NCBI GenBank assembly: GCA_964406375.1
Contig: CAYORM010000057.1
Location: 1 to 17,892 of the forward strand
From: CAYORM01 sp964406375
GTDB lineage: Bacteria > Pseudomonadota > Alphaproteobacteria > DSM-16000 > Inquilinaceae
Reading direction: 5' to 3'
DNA: 17,892 nucleotides
The position numbers and the translations under genes are program-made. Shown here one piece after another: positions 9,013 through 16,461 of the stretch (position 1 is the stretch's first letter; every line of letters starts with the position of its first letter). Under the pieces are notes generated by a model that saw only the letters and a program-made list of their open reading frames with translations, ran no database searches and had not been told where the DNA came from.

Positions 9013-9858
9013 TCAGTGCCGGACTTCGGCCTTCGGCCGGGCCTCGGTCGTCTGGTCGGCCGCCGGATCGAAGAAGGCCCGGTTCTCGCCATGCAGTGTC
9101 AGGCCGAGCTCCTTGATCCGGCTGTCCGGAACCTTCACGAGCCGCGTGTAGCGCGGATGGTGGTGCTCCTTGTAGGGATCGTTCCAGGCGGCGTTGTAAC
9201 AGCACAGCAGCACGTTGCGCGGCTTGTCCGACCGGTTCTGTTCGGAGGCATGCAGCGTGTTGGCATGGAAGAAGCAGGCGTCGCCCGGCTCCATGATCAT
9301 CAGATCGCGCGGCAGCCGCTCCAGCACCACGGCCAGCCGGTCGGCGTCGACACCGGTCTGGCCGCCGACCCGGCCATGGTCGAGCCGGCCGAGCTTGTGA
9401 CTGCCGCGGATCATCTGCAGGCAGCCATTCTCCTCGGTCGCGCGGTCGACGGCGATCGCCACCGACAGCATGTCGGGGTAGAGGCAGCCATTATTGTACC
9501 AGTAGCCGTAATCCTGGTGCCAATCCCAGGCGCCGCCGACGCGCGGCCGCTTCATCGTCAGCTTGGAATGGTAGTGATACACCTCGCCGCCGATCAGCTT
9601 TTCGGCGCCCTCGACCATGCGGATGCAGCGCGCGAAGGCGCCGAACAGGTCGTCGCCGGGATGGTTCCACAGGGCGAGCTCGGTCGAGGCGCCCTTGCTG
9701 TCGTTGACCGCGACGACATGGCGGTGGATCGCCTCATCCGCGGCGATCGCCGCCTGCAGGAGACCGATCTCCTCGGCATCGAAGAAGCCGCGCTTGATGA
9801 CATAGCCGTCGCGCCAGAAGGCCGCATGGTCGGCATCGGTGATCGTCGGGAAGCTCAC
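9013..9858 (-). CDS. Phytanoyl-CoA dioxygenase (PhyH) family Fe(II)/2-oxoglutarate oxygenase
   Basis: A cytoplasmic, non-haem iron oxygenase that would couple decarboxylation of 2-oxoglutarate to hydroxylation (or oxidative demethylation) of a small molecule. The 281-residue protein has the facial triad: His114 and Asp116 in WHQDYGYW, and the distal His203 in FFHANTLHAS. Arg214 in SDKPRN is placed to bind the 2-oxoglutarate carboxylate. GCLQMIRGSHKLGRLDHG (145-162) is also typical of the family. GTG 9858 is the start, preceded by GAAGGAG. It lies between a LacI-type regulator (55 bases upstream) and a sugar-type importer (18 bases downstream) on one strand, so it likely acts on the imported compound. 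It is the only metabolic enzyme in the operon. Ectoine hydroxylase belongs to the same superfamily, but no ectoine genes are here. Substrate unknown. Confidence 0.9.
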   Translation of the reverse strand: MSFPTITDADHAAFWRDGYVIKRGFFDAEEIGLLQAAIAADEAIHRHVVAVNDSKGASTELALWNHPGDDLFGAFARCIRMVEGAEKLIGGEVYHYHSKLTMKRPRVGGAWDWHQDYGYWYNNGCLYPDMLSVAIAVDRATEENGCLQMIRGSHKLGRLDHGRVGGQTGVDADRLAVVLERLPRDLMIMEPGDACFFHANTLHASEQNRSDKPRNVLLCCYNAAWNDPYKEHHHPRYTRLVKVPDSRIKELGLTLHGENRAFFDPAADQTTEARPKAEVRH

Positions 9859-9912
9859 AGGCGTTTCTCCTTCTTCCGGCGGGCCCGGCGGGCGCCGCTG
9901 CGTTGGCGGTCT

Positions 9913-9934
9913 GTCAGGGCAGATTCTCCCTGAC
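9913..9934 (-). repeat. Hairpin containing the lacI stop codon
   Basis: GTCAGGG and CCCTGAC form a perfect 7-bp stem around an eight-base loop, with the stop codon of the LacI-type regulator in one arm. It lies in the gap before the dioxygenase gene and could reduce read-through, lowering downstream expression or stabilising the regulator message. There is no U-tract. Confidence 0.45.
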
Positions 9935-11032
9935 GAAGATGTCGATGCGGGTCGGCTCGACGCTGACGGGCTCCGACGGCATCCCGTCGCGCCGCGCGTG
10001 ATGGGCGAGCAGCAGGCGGAGCGTCTCGCGCGCCTCCTGGCGCGGATCCTGGTTCACCACCGCATCCATCACGCCTTCGAGCAGGAAGCGGCGGCTGTGC
10101 GGCGTCAGGTCGTGGCCGACATAGACGATGTGTGGGCCGCTTCGGGCGCGCAGCGCTTCGGCGATGCCGCGATTGCCGCCGCCGATATTGTAGAGGCCGG
10201 CGAGGTCCGGGTGCTCGGCCAGCAGCTCCTCGGTGCGCCGACGGCTCTCGGCGATATCGTCATGCCCCTCGACGAGCGGCAGGACCTCGCAGCCCGGGAA
10301 GCTCTCGCGCATCACGCCGCGAAAGCCCATCTCGCGCTCCTCATGGCCGCGATAGGCCCGGCTGCCGGCGATCACCGCGACCTTCCGTCCCTCCGCCCCC
10401 GCGCCGAGGAAACGGCCCATCAGATAGCCGGCGGTGCGCCCCGCGGCCCGGTTGTCGACGCCGACATAGGCGATGCGCCGCGCCCGTGAGACGTCGGAGA
10501 CGATGGCGATCACCGGCGTGCCGGCCTCGGCCACCGCGTCGACGGCATCTCGGACCAGCGGGTGGTCGAGACCGACGAAGGCGATGCCATCGCTCTCCGG
10601 CGCGATCCGCCGCAGTGCCTCGGCCAGCGCCGCGGGGTCGAAGCCGTGGATGCGATGACGCCGCAGCCGGGCCGAGGCGGCCCAGGGCGCGGCCGCCGCG
10701 GCAGCGCAGGCTTCGTCGAGCGCGTCGATGAAGGCATTGGTGCCGGCGGGCAGCACGACGTCGAAGGTGAGCTGCGCCCGGCGGGAGAGCGCCTGCGCCG
10801 CGAGGTTCGGCGTGTAGCCCATCCGCTCGGCGAGGCCACGCACCCGCTCGACCGTGGCGGGGCGGACGCCGCCGCGGCCGTTCAGCACACGATCGACGGT
10901 GGCGAGGCTGACGCCTGCGGCCCGCGCCAGATCGACCATCCGGGCACGCCGCCCTTCCGCCCCGCCGACAGCCGGCGCGGGTGAGGATGAGGGGCGTTCG
11001 TCATGGCCTGATGTACTGGCGCCTTCTGGCAC
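9914..11032 (-). CDS. LacI-family transcriptional regulator
   Basis: A DNA-binding regulator that senses a sugar-like ligand; it probably controls its own operon with the downstream oxygenase and importer. The 372-residue protein has an N-terminal helix-turn-helix and hinge helix (about residues 31-80: MVDLARAAGVSLATVDRVLNGRGG ... RVRGLAERMGYTPN). A periplasmic-binding-protein-like effector domain follows (VVLPAGTNAFIDAL, GTPVIAIVSDV, YVGVDNRAAGRTAGYLMGRFLG, HIVYVGHD). GTG 11032 follows GGAGGAA by about 11 bases and gives a 31-residue Ala/Gly/Ser-rich extension before the helix-turn-helix, longer than normal. The in-frame ATG 10939 would instead begin only just before the first helix, so the long form is preferred with reservation. 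The stop lies inside a 7-bp hairpin. Confidence 0.92.
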   Translation of the reverse strand: MPEGASTSGHDERPSSSPAPAVGGAEGRRARMVDLARAAGVSLATVDRVLNGRGGVRPATVERVRGLAERMGYTPNLAAQALSRRAQLTFDVVLPAGTNAFIDALDEACAAAAAAPWAASARLRRHRIHGFDPAALAEALRRIAPESDGIAFVGLDHPLVRDAVDAVAEAGTPVIAIVSDVSRARRIAYVGVDNRAAGRTAGYLMGRFLGAGAEGRKVAVIAGSRAYRGHEEREMGFRGVMRESFPGCEVLPLVEGHDDIAESRRRTEELLAEHPDLAGLYNIGGGNRGIAEALRARSGPHIVYVGHDLTPHSRRFLLEGVMDAVVNQDPRQEARETLRLLLAHHARRDGMPSEPVSVEPTRIDIFVRENLP

Positions 11033-11093
11033 TGCGGTAGGTTCCTCCGAGTTCCATGCCCGCGTTGTCAGATGGCAGGCGAGCGGTTTTGAG

Positions 11094-11123
11094 GAACGTT
11101 ACCGAACTCCCTCAGCCCGTCAA
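11094..11123 (-). promoter_or_regulatory. Possible promoter and LacI-type operator of the lacI operon
   Basis: Reading on the minus strand, TTGACG (11123-11118) is followed after 16 bases by TAACGT, a poor -10 that overlaps the palindrome AACGTT (11095-11100). LacI-family operators are palindromes centred on CG, so an autorepressor bound here would cover the -10 element. The site is about 65 bases before the GTG start. The -35 is good but the -10 is weak and the palindrome is only six bases, so this is a guess. Confidence 0.3.
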
Positions 11124-11139
11124 GGGCGGGTACCGCCCT
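11123..11139 (-). terminator. Possible terminator at the yeiH stop codon
   Basis: AGGGCGG and CCGCCCT form a 7-bp stem with a three-base loop. The stop codon's first transcribed base is the outermost stem base, so the hairpin begins within the stop. No U-tract follows. It lies between yeiH and the next operon and is a plausible transcript end. Confidence 0.5.
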
Positions 11140-12170
11140 CAGAGGCCGAGAGCGGTGGCGGCGGCGACAAACACGGCCGACATCGCAGCCAGGCCGAGCG
11201 TCGCGGCGGCCCCCAGTGCGATCGGGCGGATCCCGTGCCGGCGCAGCGCGCCGAAGCGCGTCTGCAGCCCGATCCCGCCCAATGCCATGCAGAACAGCAC
11301 CGGCACCGCCCAGCGTGCGACGTCGCCGACGAAGGCGGGAAGCACGGCCAGCGAGTTGAGCGCGACACAGAGGAGGAAGCCGGCGACATAGGGCGGGACG
11401 AGCGGCACGCGCCGCTCGGCCGCAGTGCGCGTGCGACGCATCGCCACGGCGAGACCGATGAGCGCGGGAGCCAGCAGCAGCACACGGACGAGTTTCACCG
11501 TCGTCGCCGTCTCGCCGGCGGCCGGGCCGTACTGGAAGCCCGCGGCCACCACCTGCCCCACTTCATGGATCGAGGCGCCTGCCCAGCGGCCGAAGGTGAG
11601 CTCGTCGAAGCCGAGCAGCAGCCCGAGCGGCGGCCAGAGGAAGATGGCGAGCGTGCCGAACAGGGTGATGATGGCCAGGGCATAGGCGACGTCGTCGTCA
11701 CGGCCGCGCACCACGTCATTGGCGGCGACGATCGCCGAGGCGCCGCAGATCGCGGTGCCGGTGGCGATCAGGAGCGCGAGCGGCTGGCGCACCCCCATCC
11801 GCGCGCCCAGCCAGGCGACGGCCGGCAGGGTGACGGCGACGGCGAGGATGGCGGAGGCGACGCCGGCCACGCCGGTCGCGGCGACCTCGGTGAAGGTCAG
11901 CTGGAAGCCGAGCAGGATGATCGCGACCCGCAGCAGGGTCCGCGACCCGCTCCGGATGCCCGGCTCGAGGATGCGCGGGACGGTCACCAGATTGCCGATT
12001 GCCAACCCGGCCAGGATGGCGACGACGATCGGCGAGAAGACCCAGAGCAGCCCCGCCTCCCGCGCGGCGATCGCCGCGGTGGCGAGCAGCGCGAGCAGCA
12101 CCAGACCCGGCATCATCAGCAGCATGCGCGCCGCGGCGCCCGCTCCCGACCGCTCACCCCCCGCCACCAT
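11139..12170 (-). CDS. yeiH: YeiH / UPF0324 family membrane transporter (putative sulfate exporter family)
   Basis: An integral inner-membrane protein of about 343 residues with around ten hydrophobic helices. The family signatures are clear: LGFQLTFTEVAATG, GTAICGASAIVAANDV in the first half, FGRWAGASIHEVGQVVAAGFQYG in the second, and GGIGLQTRF near the C-terminus. The family (PF03601) is often labelled putative sulfate exporter, but its substrate is not firmly established, so I do not assign one. ATG 12170 is preferred because AAGGGTGG lies four bases upstream; GTG 12194 would add eight residues but has only a purine run directly against it. It sits behind eamA with a strong hairpin in the gap, so it may have its own promoter. 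An inverted repeat CTCTA-AAG-TAGAG (12198-12210) just upstream could be a regulator site. Confidence 0.9.
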   Translation of the reverse strand: MVAGGERSGAGAAARMLLMMPGLVLLALLATAAIAAREAGLLWVFSPIVVAILAGLAIGNLVTVPRILEPGIRSGSRTLLRVAIILLGFQLTFTEVAATGVAGVASAILAVAVTLPAVAWLGARMGVRQPLALLIATGTAICGASAIVAANDVVRGRDDDVAYALAIITLFGTLAIFLWPPLGLLLGFDELTFGRWAGASIHEVGQVVAAGFQYGPAAGETATTVKLVRVLLLAPALIGLAVAMRRTRTAAERRVPLVPPYVAGFLLCVALNSLAVLPAFVGDVARWAVPVLFCMALGGIGLQTRFGALRRHGIRPIALGAAATLGLAAMSAVFVAAATALGL

Positions 12171-12197
12171 CGCGCCACCCTTGTCCTGCCGCACTCT

Positions 12198-12210
12198 CTC
12201 TAAAGTAGAG
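12198..12210. repeat. Small inverted repeat before yeiH
   Basis: CTCTA and TAGAG are separated by three bases. It is AT-richer than its surroundings and lies 28 bases upstream of the preferred yeiH start. It could be an operator or part of a promoter, or it may be chance. Confidence 0.25.
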
Positions 12211-12234
12211 CCGGGCCGGCAGCCAGAGCCCCGG

Positions 12235-12255
12235 CCGGCCGGTCATGCCGGCCGG
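12235..12255 (-). terminator. Hairpin with the eamA stop codon in its loop
   Basis: Two CCGGCCGG arms form a perfect 8-bp stem around the five-base loop TCATG. The eamA stop (TCA, 12243-12245) lies within the loop. No U-tract follows on either side. It could end or attenuate transcription coming from the carboxylase block before yeiH. Confidence 0.55.
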
Positions 12256-13139
12256 TCGGATCGGGAAGGAGCGGGACGATCGGCGGCAGGGCCCGTCGCT
12301 GCAGCCCGCTGGCTGGCCCAGACGCTGCCGAGCACCACCAGCATCCCCGCCATCTGCAGCGCGCTCAGCGCTTGGCCGAGAACCACCCAGCCGAGGACCA
12401 CCGCCGTCACCGGGCTCAGAAGCGCGAGCGAGGAGACGGCGGCGGGTTCGAGCCGCGCGACGCCGCGGAACCAGAGCATGTAGGTGCCGGCCGCGCCGAT
12501 GATGCCGAGATAGGCGAAGCCGGCCAGATTGGCGGCGGTCGGCATCGGCAGCGGTGGCTCGAGGAGGAGCGCGAGCGGCAGCAGCAGGATCCCGCCGGCG
12601 GAGAGCTGCCAGGCGGTGAAGAGCAGCGGCGGCGCCGGCGGCCGCCAGAAGCGGATCAGCACCGTGCCCGCGGCCATCGACACGGCGCCGGCCAGCCCCG
12701 CGACGACCCCGACCGGGTCGAGCGCCGCCTCTGGTGTGAGCAGCAGCAGGCCGACACCGACCATGCCGGCCACCGCGGCGACGACCGAGACGAGCCGGAT
12801 GGGCGTGCCGAGGAGGAGCCGCGCGAGGAACACCACGACGAGCGGCTGCAATGCCCCGACGGTCGCCGCCACGCCACCCGGCAGGCGATAGGCGGCTATG
12901 AACAGCGTGACCCAGAAGATGGAGAAATTGAGCGCGCCGAGCACGAAGACGCGCAGCCACCAGACCCGGCGCGGCAGTCGACGCAGAAGGAGCAGCAGCA
13001 GGAGCCCGGCCGGCAGGGCGCGCAGCAGCGCGACCGTGACCGGGACGCCCTGCGGCAACAGCTCGGTCGTGACGAGATAGGTGCTGCCCCAGATCGCGGG
13101 CGCGATCGCCGTGAGCAGGAGATCGCCGCCGCGCGTCAC
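12243..13139 (-). CDS. EamA/DMT-family transporter
   Basis: An inner-membrane protein of the drug/metabolite transporter superfamily, 298 residues, with ten hydrophobic segments in two EamA repeats (about 1-130 and 145-280). The family features are the opening helix AIAPAIWGSTYLVTTELLPQG, LNFSIFWVTLFIAAYRLPGGVAA, ALQPLVVVFLARLLLGTP at the end of repeat one, and FRGVARLEPAAVSSLALLSPVTAVVLGW in repeat two. Members usually export amino acids, their derivatives or other metabolites; the substrate cannot be read from sequence. It begins with GTG 13139, 20 bases after the glycosyltransferase stop, with no clear ribosome site, so it is probably in the same transcript. The stop codon lies in the loop of an 8-bp hairpin. 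Confidence 0.9.
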   Translation of the reverse strand: MTRGGDLLLTAIAPAIWGSTYLVTTELLPQGVPVTVALLRALPAGLLLLLLLRRLPRRVWWLRVFVLGALNFSIFWVTLFIAAYRLPGGVAATVGALQPLVVVFLARLLLGTPIRLVSVVAAVAGMVGVGLLLLTPEAALDPVGVVAGLAGAVSMAAGTVLIRFWRPPAPPLLFTAWQLSAGGILLLPLALLLEPPLPMPTAANLAGFAYLGIIGAAGTYMLWFRGVARLEPAAVSSLALLSPVTAVVLGWVVLGQALSALQMAGMLVVLGSVWASQRAAATGPAADRPAPSRSDRPA

Positions 13140-13159
13140 CGTGAAGGTCCGGCCGGCCG

Positions 13160-14038
13160 TCAGAGACCCGTGGCCCCGCCGCGATCGACGAAGGCCTGGA
13201 AGGTCAGGCCGGGCTCCCGGGCCTCGGCCTCGGCGAAGGCACGGTTGATCGCCCGCTTGCGCGCGATCGTCGCCACGAAGACGGGGCGCAGCGCCGCGGC
13301 GATCGGCAGATGCTCCGCCTCCTCGATCATCAGGGCATAGGCCGCCTCGGCGGCAGCGGTGGCGTCGGCGCGGTGACTGAGCGAATCAGGCCGGACCGCG
13401 TAGCGCAGCATCGGCCGCGGGGCGAAGGCGGGTCCGTCATGGCCCGCCTCGACCAAGCGGCTCCACAGTACGGCATTGAACAGAACGTCCTCGGCGAAGC
13501 GGAGCCGCACCTCCCAGGCGTCGTGCGGCAGGAGGGTGCGCCGGAAGACCGGGAAGACCGGCACCGCGACCGATAGCACCGAGGCGAAATCCGGTGCCGC
13601 GCCGGGCGGGAAGCTGACGCCATGGGACCGGCCGTCGGCATCCTCGGCGCGGCTGCCGTCGATCGCTGCCCCGGCTGTCTCCGCCAGCGGCACCAGCGTC
13701 GCCAGCCGGTCCGGGTCGAAGGCGTCGTCGGCATCGAGCGGGGCGACGAAGCGTCCGGTCGCCGCGGCGAGAGCGAGGTTGCGCGCCGCCGATGGCCCGC
13801 TCGCCGGCGAAGGTGTCCGCAGATGGCGGATCCGCGGATCCTCGAGCCCGGCACCCTCCAGCAGGGCGGCGTAGTCGCGATCATCGTCGGCGGTGATGAT
13901 CAGCTCCCAGTCGGCAAGGGTCTGGGCGCGCAGGCTTGCGACCGCTGCGGGCAGCGTCGCCTCCGCCCGCCAAGCCGGCGCGATGACCGAGACGAGCGGC
14001 GGCGGTGCACCGTCGCGCCGTCTGGCATCGCGCCTCAC
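13160..14038 (-). CDS. Family-2 glycosyltransferase
   Basis: A GT-A fold glycosyltransferase of 292 residues, probably cytoplasmic or membrane-associated, that transfers a sugar from a nucleotide-sugar donor. Visible hallmarks are VSVIAPAWRAEATLPAAVAS (16-35), DWELIITADDD, GPSAARNLAL (81-90) and the metal-binding DADD (102-105). The acceptor-side half is divergent and shows no transmembrane helix, so the acceptor is unknown. The frame is open to 14110, but I start at GTG 14038, which overlaps the carboxylase TGA by four bases (GTGA) and places the first beta strand 15 residues in. This implies translational coupling to the carboxylase, an odd partner. eamA follows 20 bases later. No other polysaccharide genes are nearby. 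Confidence 0.87.
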   Translation of the reverse strand: MRRDARRRDGAPPPLVSVIAPAWRAEATLPAAVASLRAQTLADWELIITADDDRDYAALLEGAGLEDPRIRHLRTPSPASGPSAARNLALAAATGRFVAPLDADDAFDPDRLATLVPLAETAGAAIDGSRAEDADGRSHGVSFPPGAAPDFASVLSVAVPVFPVFRRTLLPHDAWEVRLRFAEDVLFNAVLWSRLVEAGHDGPAFAPRPMLRYAVRPDSLSHRADATAAAEAAYALMIEEAEHLPIAAALRPVFVATIARKRAINRAFAEAEAREPGLTFQAFVDRGGATGL

Positions 14039-15554
14039 AGCGGCAGGTTGTCGTGCTTTTTCCACGGGTTCTCGAGCCGCTTGCCCTCGAGCATCGCGAG
14101 CGAACGGCACAACCGCAGTCGGGTGTCGCGCGGCATGATCACGTCGTCGATATAGCCGCGCGCCGCCGCGACGAAGGGGTTGGCGAATTTCTGGCGGTAT
14201 TCCTCGGTGCGCCGGGCGATGCGGTCGGGATCGCCGGCATCGGCCCGGAAGATGATCTCGACCGCCCCTTTGGGCCCCATCACCGCGATCTCGGCCGTCG
14301 GCCAGGCGAAATTAACGTCGCCGCGCAGATGCTTGGACGCCATCACGTCATAGGCGCCGCCATAGGCCTTGCGGGTAATCACCGTCAGCTTCGGCACCGT
14401 CGCCTCCGCATAGGCATAGAGCAGCTTCGCGCCGTGCTTGATGATCGCGCCATATTCCTGCGCCGTCCCGGGCAGAAAGCCCGGCACGTCGACGAAGGTG
14501 ACGATCGGGATCGAGAAGGCGTCGCAGAAGCGGACGAAGCGGGCGGCCTTGCGGCTCGAATCGATGTCGAGGCAGCCGGCCAGCACCATCGGCTGGTTGG
14601 CGACGATCCCGACGGTCTGCCCGTCCAGCCGGCCGAAGCCGATCACGATGTTCGCCGCAAAGCCCGGCATCAGCTCGAAGAAGGCGCCCTCGTCGACGAC
14701 CTTCTCGATCAGCTCCTTCATGTCGTAGGGCTTGTTCGGGTTAGCCGGGATCAGCGTATCGAGCGCTGGCTCGCAACGGGTCGCCGGATCGCGCGTCGGG
14801 CGGCGCGGCGGCGGCGCGCGGTTCGAGGAGGGCAGGAAGCCCATGAAATCGCGCAGCCGCAACAGCGCCTCGATCTCGGTGTCGAAGGCGAGATCGGCGA
14901 CACCGGATCTGGTGGTGTGGGTGGCGGCACCGCCCAGCTCCTCGGCCGTGACCACCTCATGGGTGACGGTACGGACGACCTCCGGCCCGGTCACGAACAT
15001 GTAGGAGGTGTCGCGCACCATGAAGATGAAGTCGGTCATCGCCGGCGAATAAACCGCGCCACCGGCACAGGGTNNNNNNNNNNCACCACGCCCGAAGCGA
15101 GGACGTTGCGCTGGAAGACCTCGGCATAGCCGCCGAGAGAGGCCACCCCCTCCTGGATGCGCGCGCCGCCGCTGTCGTTGAGGCCGATGACCGGCGCACC
15201 GACGCGCATCGCCTGGTCCATGATCTTGCAGATCTTCTCGGCATGCGCCTCGGAGAGCGAGCCGCCGAAGACGGTGAAGTCCTGGCTGAAGACGAAGACG
15301 GTGCGGCCGTCGATGCGGCCCCAGCCGGTCACCACCCCGTCGCCGGGGATGCGCTGCTCGGCCATGCCGAAATCCGTCGAGCGGTGCTCGACGAACATGT
15401 CCCACTCCTCGAACGATCCCTCGTCGAGCAGCACCTCGATGCGCTCGCGCGCGGTCAGCTTGCCCTTGGCGTGCTGGGCGGCAACGCGCCGCTCGCCGCC
15501 ACCCGCCCGTGCCGCGGCCCGCTTTCTCTCCAGCGTCTCAAGGATATCGCGCAT
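14035..15554 (-). CDS. pccB: Acyl-CoA (probably propionyl-CoA) carboxylase, carboxyltransferase subunit, interrupted by an assembly gap
   Basis: This subunit moves carboxyl from carboxybiotin to an acyl-CoA, most likely propionyl-CoA, giving methylmalonyl-CoA; it needs a biotin-carboxylase/carrier partner not found in this window. ATG 15554 follows GGAGGGAG. N-terminal crotonase-like domain: MRDILETLERKR, TARERIEVLLDEGSFEEWD, FSQDFTVFGGSLSE, and LNDSGGARIQEGV (125-137), which forms an oxyanion hole. C-terminal domain: VPGFLPGTAQEYGAIIKHGAKLL, RKAYGGAYDVMASKHL, and AEIAVMGPKGAVEIIF. Ten Ns split the gene after residue 157; the frame differs across them. The family reads VV, then eight residues, then PCAGG here, so the true gap should be 23 bases. 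This restores one frame of 510 residues, the usual PccB length. It is not a pseudogene on this evidence. Its 5-prime leader holds a 7-bp hairpin; a glycosyltransferase overlaps its stop. Confidence 0.93.
15074..15083. other. Assembly gap (10 Ns) inside the carboxylase gene
   Basis: Ten unknown bases lie between codon 157 (Val-Val) and the conserved Pro-Cys-Ala-Gly-Gly segment. The flanking frames do not match if the gap is taken as 10 bases, but they do match at 23, the size expected from PccB proteins (PQISLIMG-like filling). The N run is therefore probably a placeholder of arbitrary length. Confidence 0.9.
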
Positions 15555-15572
15555 GCTCCCTCCCGGCTCCTG

Positions 15573-15593
15573 CCGCCCGATTAGCACGGGCGG
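15573..15593 (-). repeat. Hairpin in the leader of the carboxylase gene
   Basis: CCGCCCG and CGGGCGG pair as a 7-bp stem with a seven-base loop (ATTAGCA on the plus strand), in the 71-base space between the ATP12 gene and the carboxylase. It ends just before the carboxylase ribosome site. It might terminate the ATP12 message, protect the downstream transcript or modulate translation. There is no U-tract. Confidence 0.45.
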
Positions 15594-15625
15594 GCGAAGC
15601 CTGCGAGCATGCGTGATGCGGGCGG

Positions 15626-16318
15626 CTAGAGCAGCGCTGTGAAGCGGGCGATGGCCGCGATCTCCTCGGCGAGCGCCGTGCGCCGTGCCGTCGCCTCAGG
15701 ATCCTCACCCCAGCGCTCGATCTGCCAGGTCGCATCCAGCTCGGCGGCGGCGAAGGCCTCCTCCGGACCGATCCGGCCATGCAGCAGCGCGAGCCCGAGC
15801 ACCACCGAGCCCAGCGCCGTCGTCGCCGCCTGCAGCGCCGTCAGCCGCCAGTCCTCCTCGGCGGCGATCGCGGCCCGGATCGCGGCGATCGCCGCGGGAT
15901 CCTGCGGCCGCGGCACGATCCCGGCGGTGACCGCGAGCGGCGCGTCGAAGCGCACCGTCGCCCAGTCCAGCAAGGGCTGCCAGACGGCATGCTGGCGGGC
16001 GACCAGGTCGGCCGGGTGTTCGGCGCGGTAGCAGAGCAGGTCGGTGCCGGCATAGGCCGACACCTGCTCGATCACCGCCTCGCGCTGCGAGGCGACGCGG
16101 TCGATACAGGTCGCGGCCAATTGCATGAGGTGCATGGAGGATGGCTGCAGCGTCTCGCCCTGCGCCGCCCATTCACCGGCCACCGCCTCGGCGAGCGGGC
16201 GGCCGGGCAGGGCCATCACCGCACGGCCCGGCGTCCGGACCGGCTTGCCGTCCAGCCTGATCTCAAACCCGCCGCCCGGGATCGCCGCCACGTCGACCTC
16301 GCGATAGAAGCGCCGCAT
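15626..16318 (-). CDS. ATP12-family F1-ATPase assembly chaperone
   Basis: A 230-residue member of the ATP12 family, known in mitochondria to bind the alpha subunit of F1-ATPase before assembly and widespread in Alphaproteobacteria; a similar cytoplasmic role is expected here. Visible family features: MRRFYREVDV at the start, the IRLDGKPVRTPGR segment (about 20-32), AVAGEWAAQGETLQPSSMHLMQLAATCID (about 46-75), YAGTDLLCYRAEHPADLVARQHAVWQPLLDWA (90-120), and a C-terminal DATWQIERWGEDPEATARR. Two in-frame ATGs, 16324 and 16318, are possible; 16318 is chosen because AGGAAGG lies six bases before it and would overlap the other. It is first in the minus-strand block and 71 bases ahead of the carboxylase. 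The ATP synthase genes are not in the window. Confidence 0.92.
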   Translation of the reverse strand: MRRFYREVDVAAIPGGGFEIRLDGKPVRTPGRAVMALPGRPLAEAVAGEWAAQGETLQPSSMHLMQLAATCIDRVASQREAVIEQVSAYAGTDLLCYRAEHPADLVARQHAVWQPLLDWATVRFDAPLAVTAGIVPRPQDPAAIAAIRAAIAAEEDWRLTALQAATTALGSVVLGLALLHGRIGPEEAFAAAELDATWQIERWGEDPEATARRTALAEEIAAIARFTALL

Positions 16319-16461
16319 CGCCATCCTTCCTGTGTTCGCGCGGTCGATAGCCCCGCGAGGGTGTCTCGGGCAAGCTCGGGCGCGCGGGATCGCGGCGGCG
16401 GCTCGACGGCATGACCGGACCGGCCCATCTGCGATCAACCTCCCTCACGCCAGCGCGACCG
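16319..16461. other. Divergent intergenic region, ATP12 gene / small membrane protein
   Basis: This 143-base region must contain the start of the minus-strand ATP12-led transcript and possibly that of the small membrane protein. I see no convincing promoter or palindrome apart from a weak CGAG/CTCG pairing around 16355-16368. Confidence 0.4.

Noticed and set aside
10854..12203. 449-codon plus-strand frame opposite yeiH and the start of lacI
   Set aside because: Low-complexity Gln/Arg/Gly/Asp-rich translation, typical of the antisense of hydrophobic high-GC membrane genes.
12211..12260. Cluster of GCCGG/CCGGC repeats considered as a possible REP or mobile-element end
   Set aside because: It is explained by a single hairpin plus the general GC bias. 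No second copy of a longer unit and no target duplication are visible.
14035..15405. Frameshifted or pseudogenised carboxylase
   Set aside because: The frame change coincides exactly with the 10-N gap, and a family-consistent gap of 23 bases restores the frame. No other disruption is visible.
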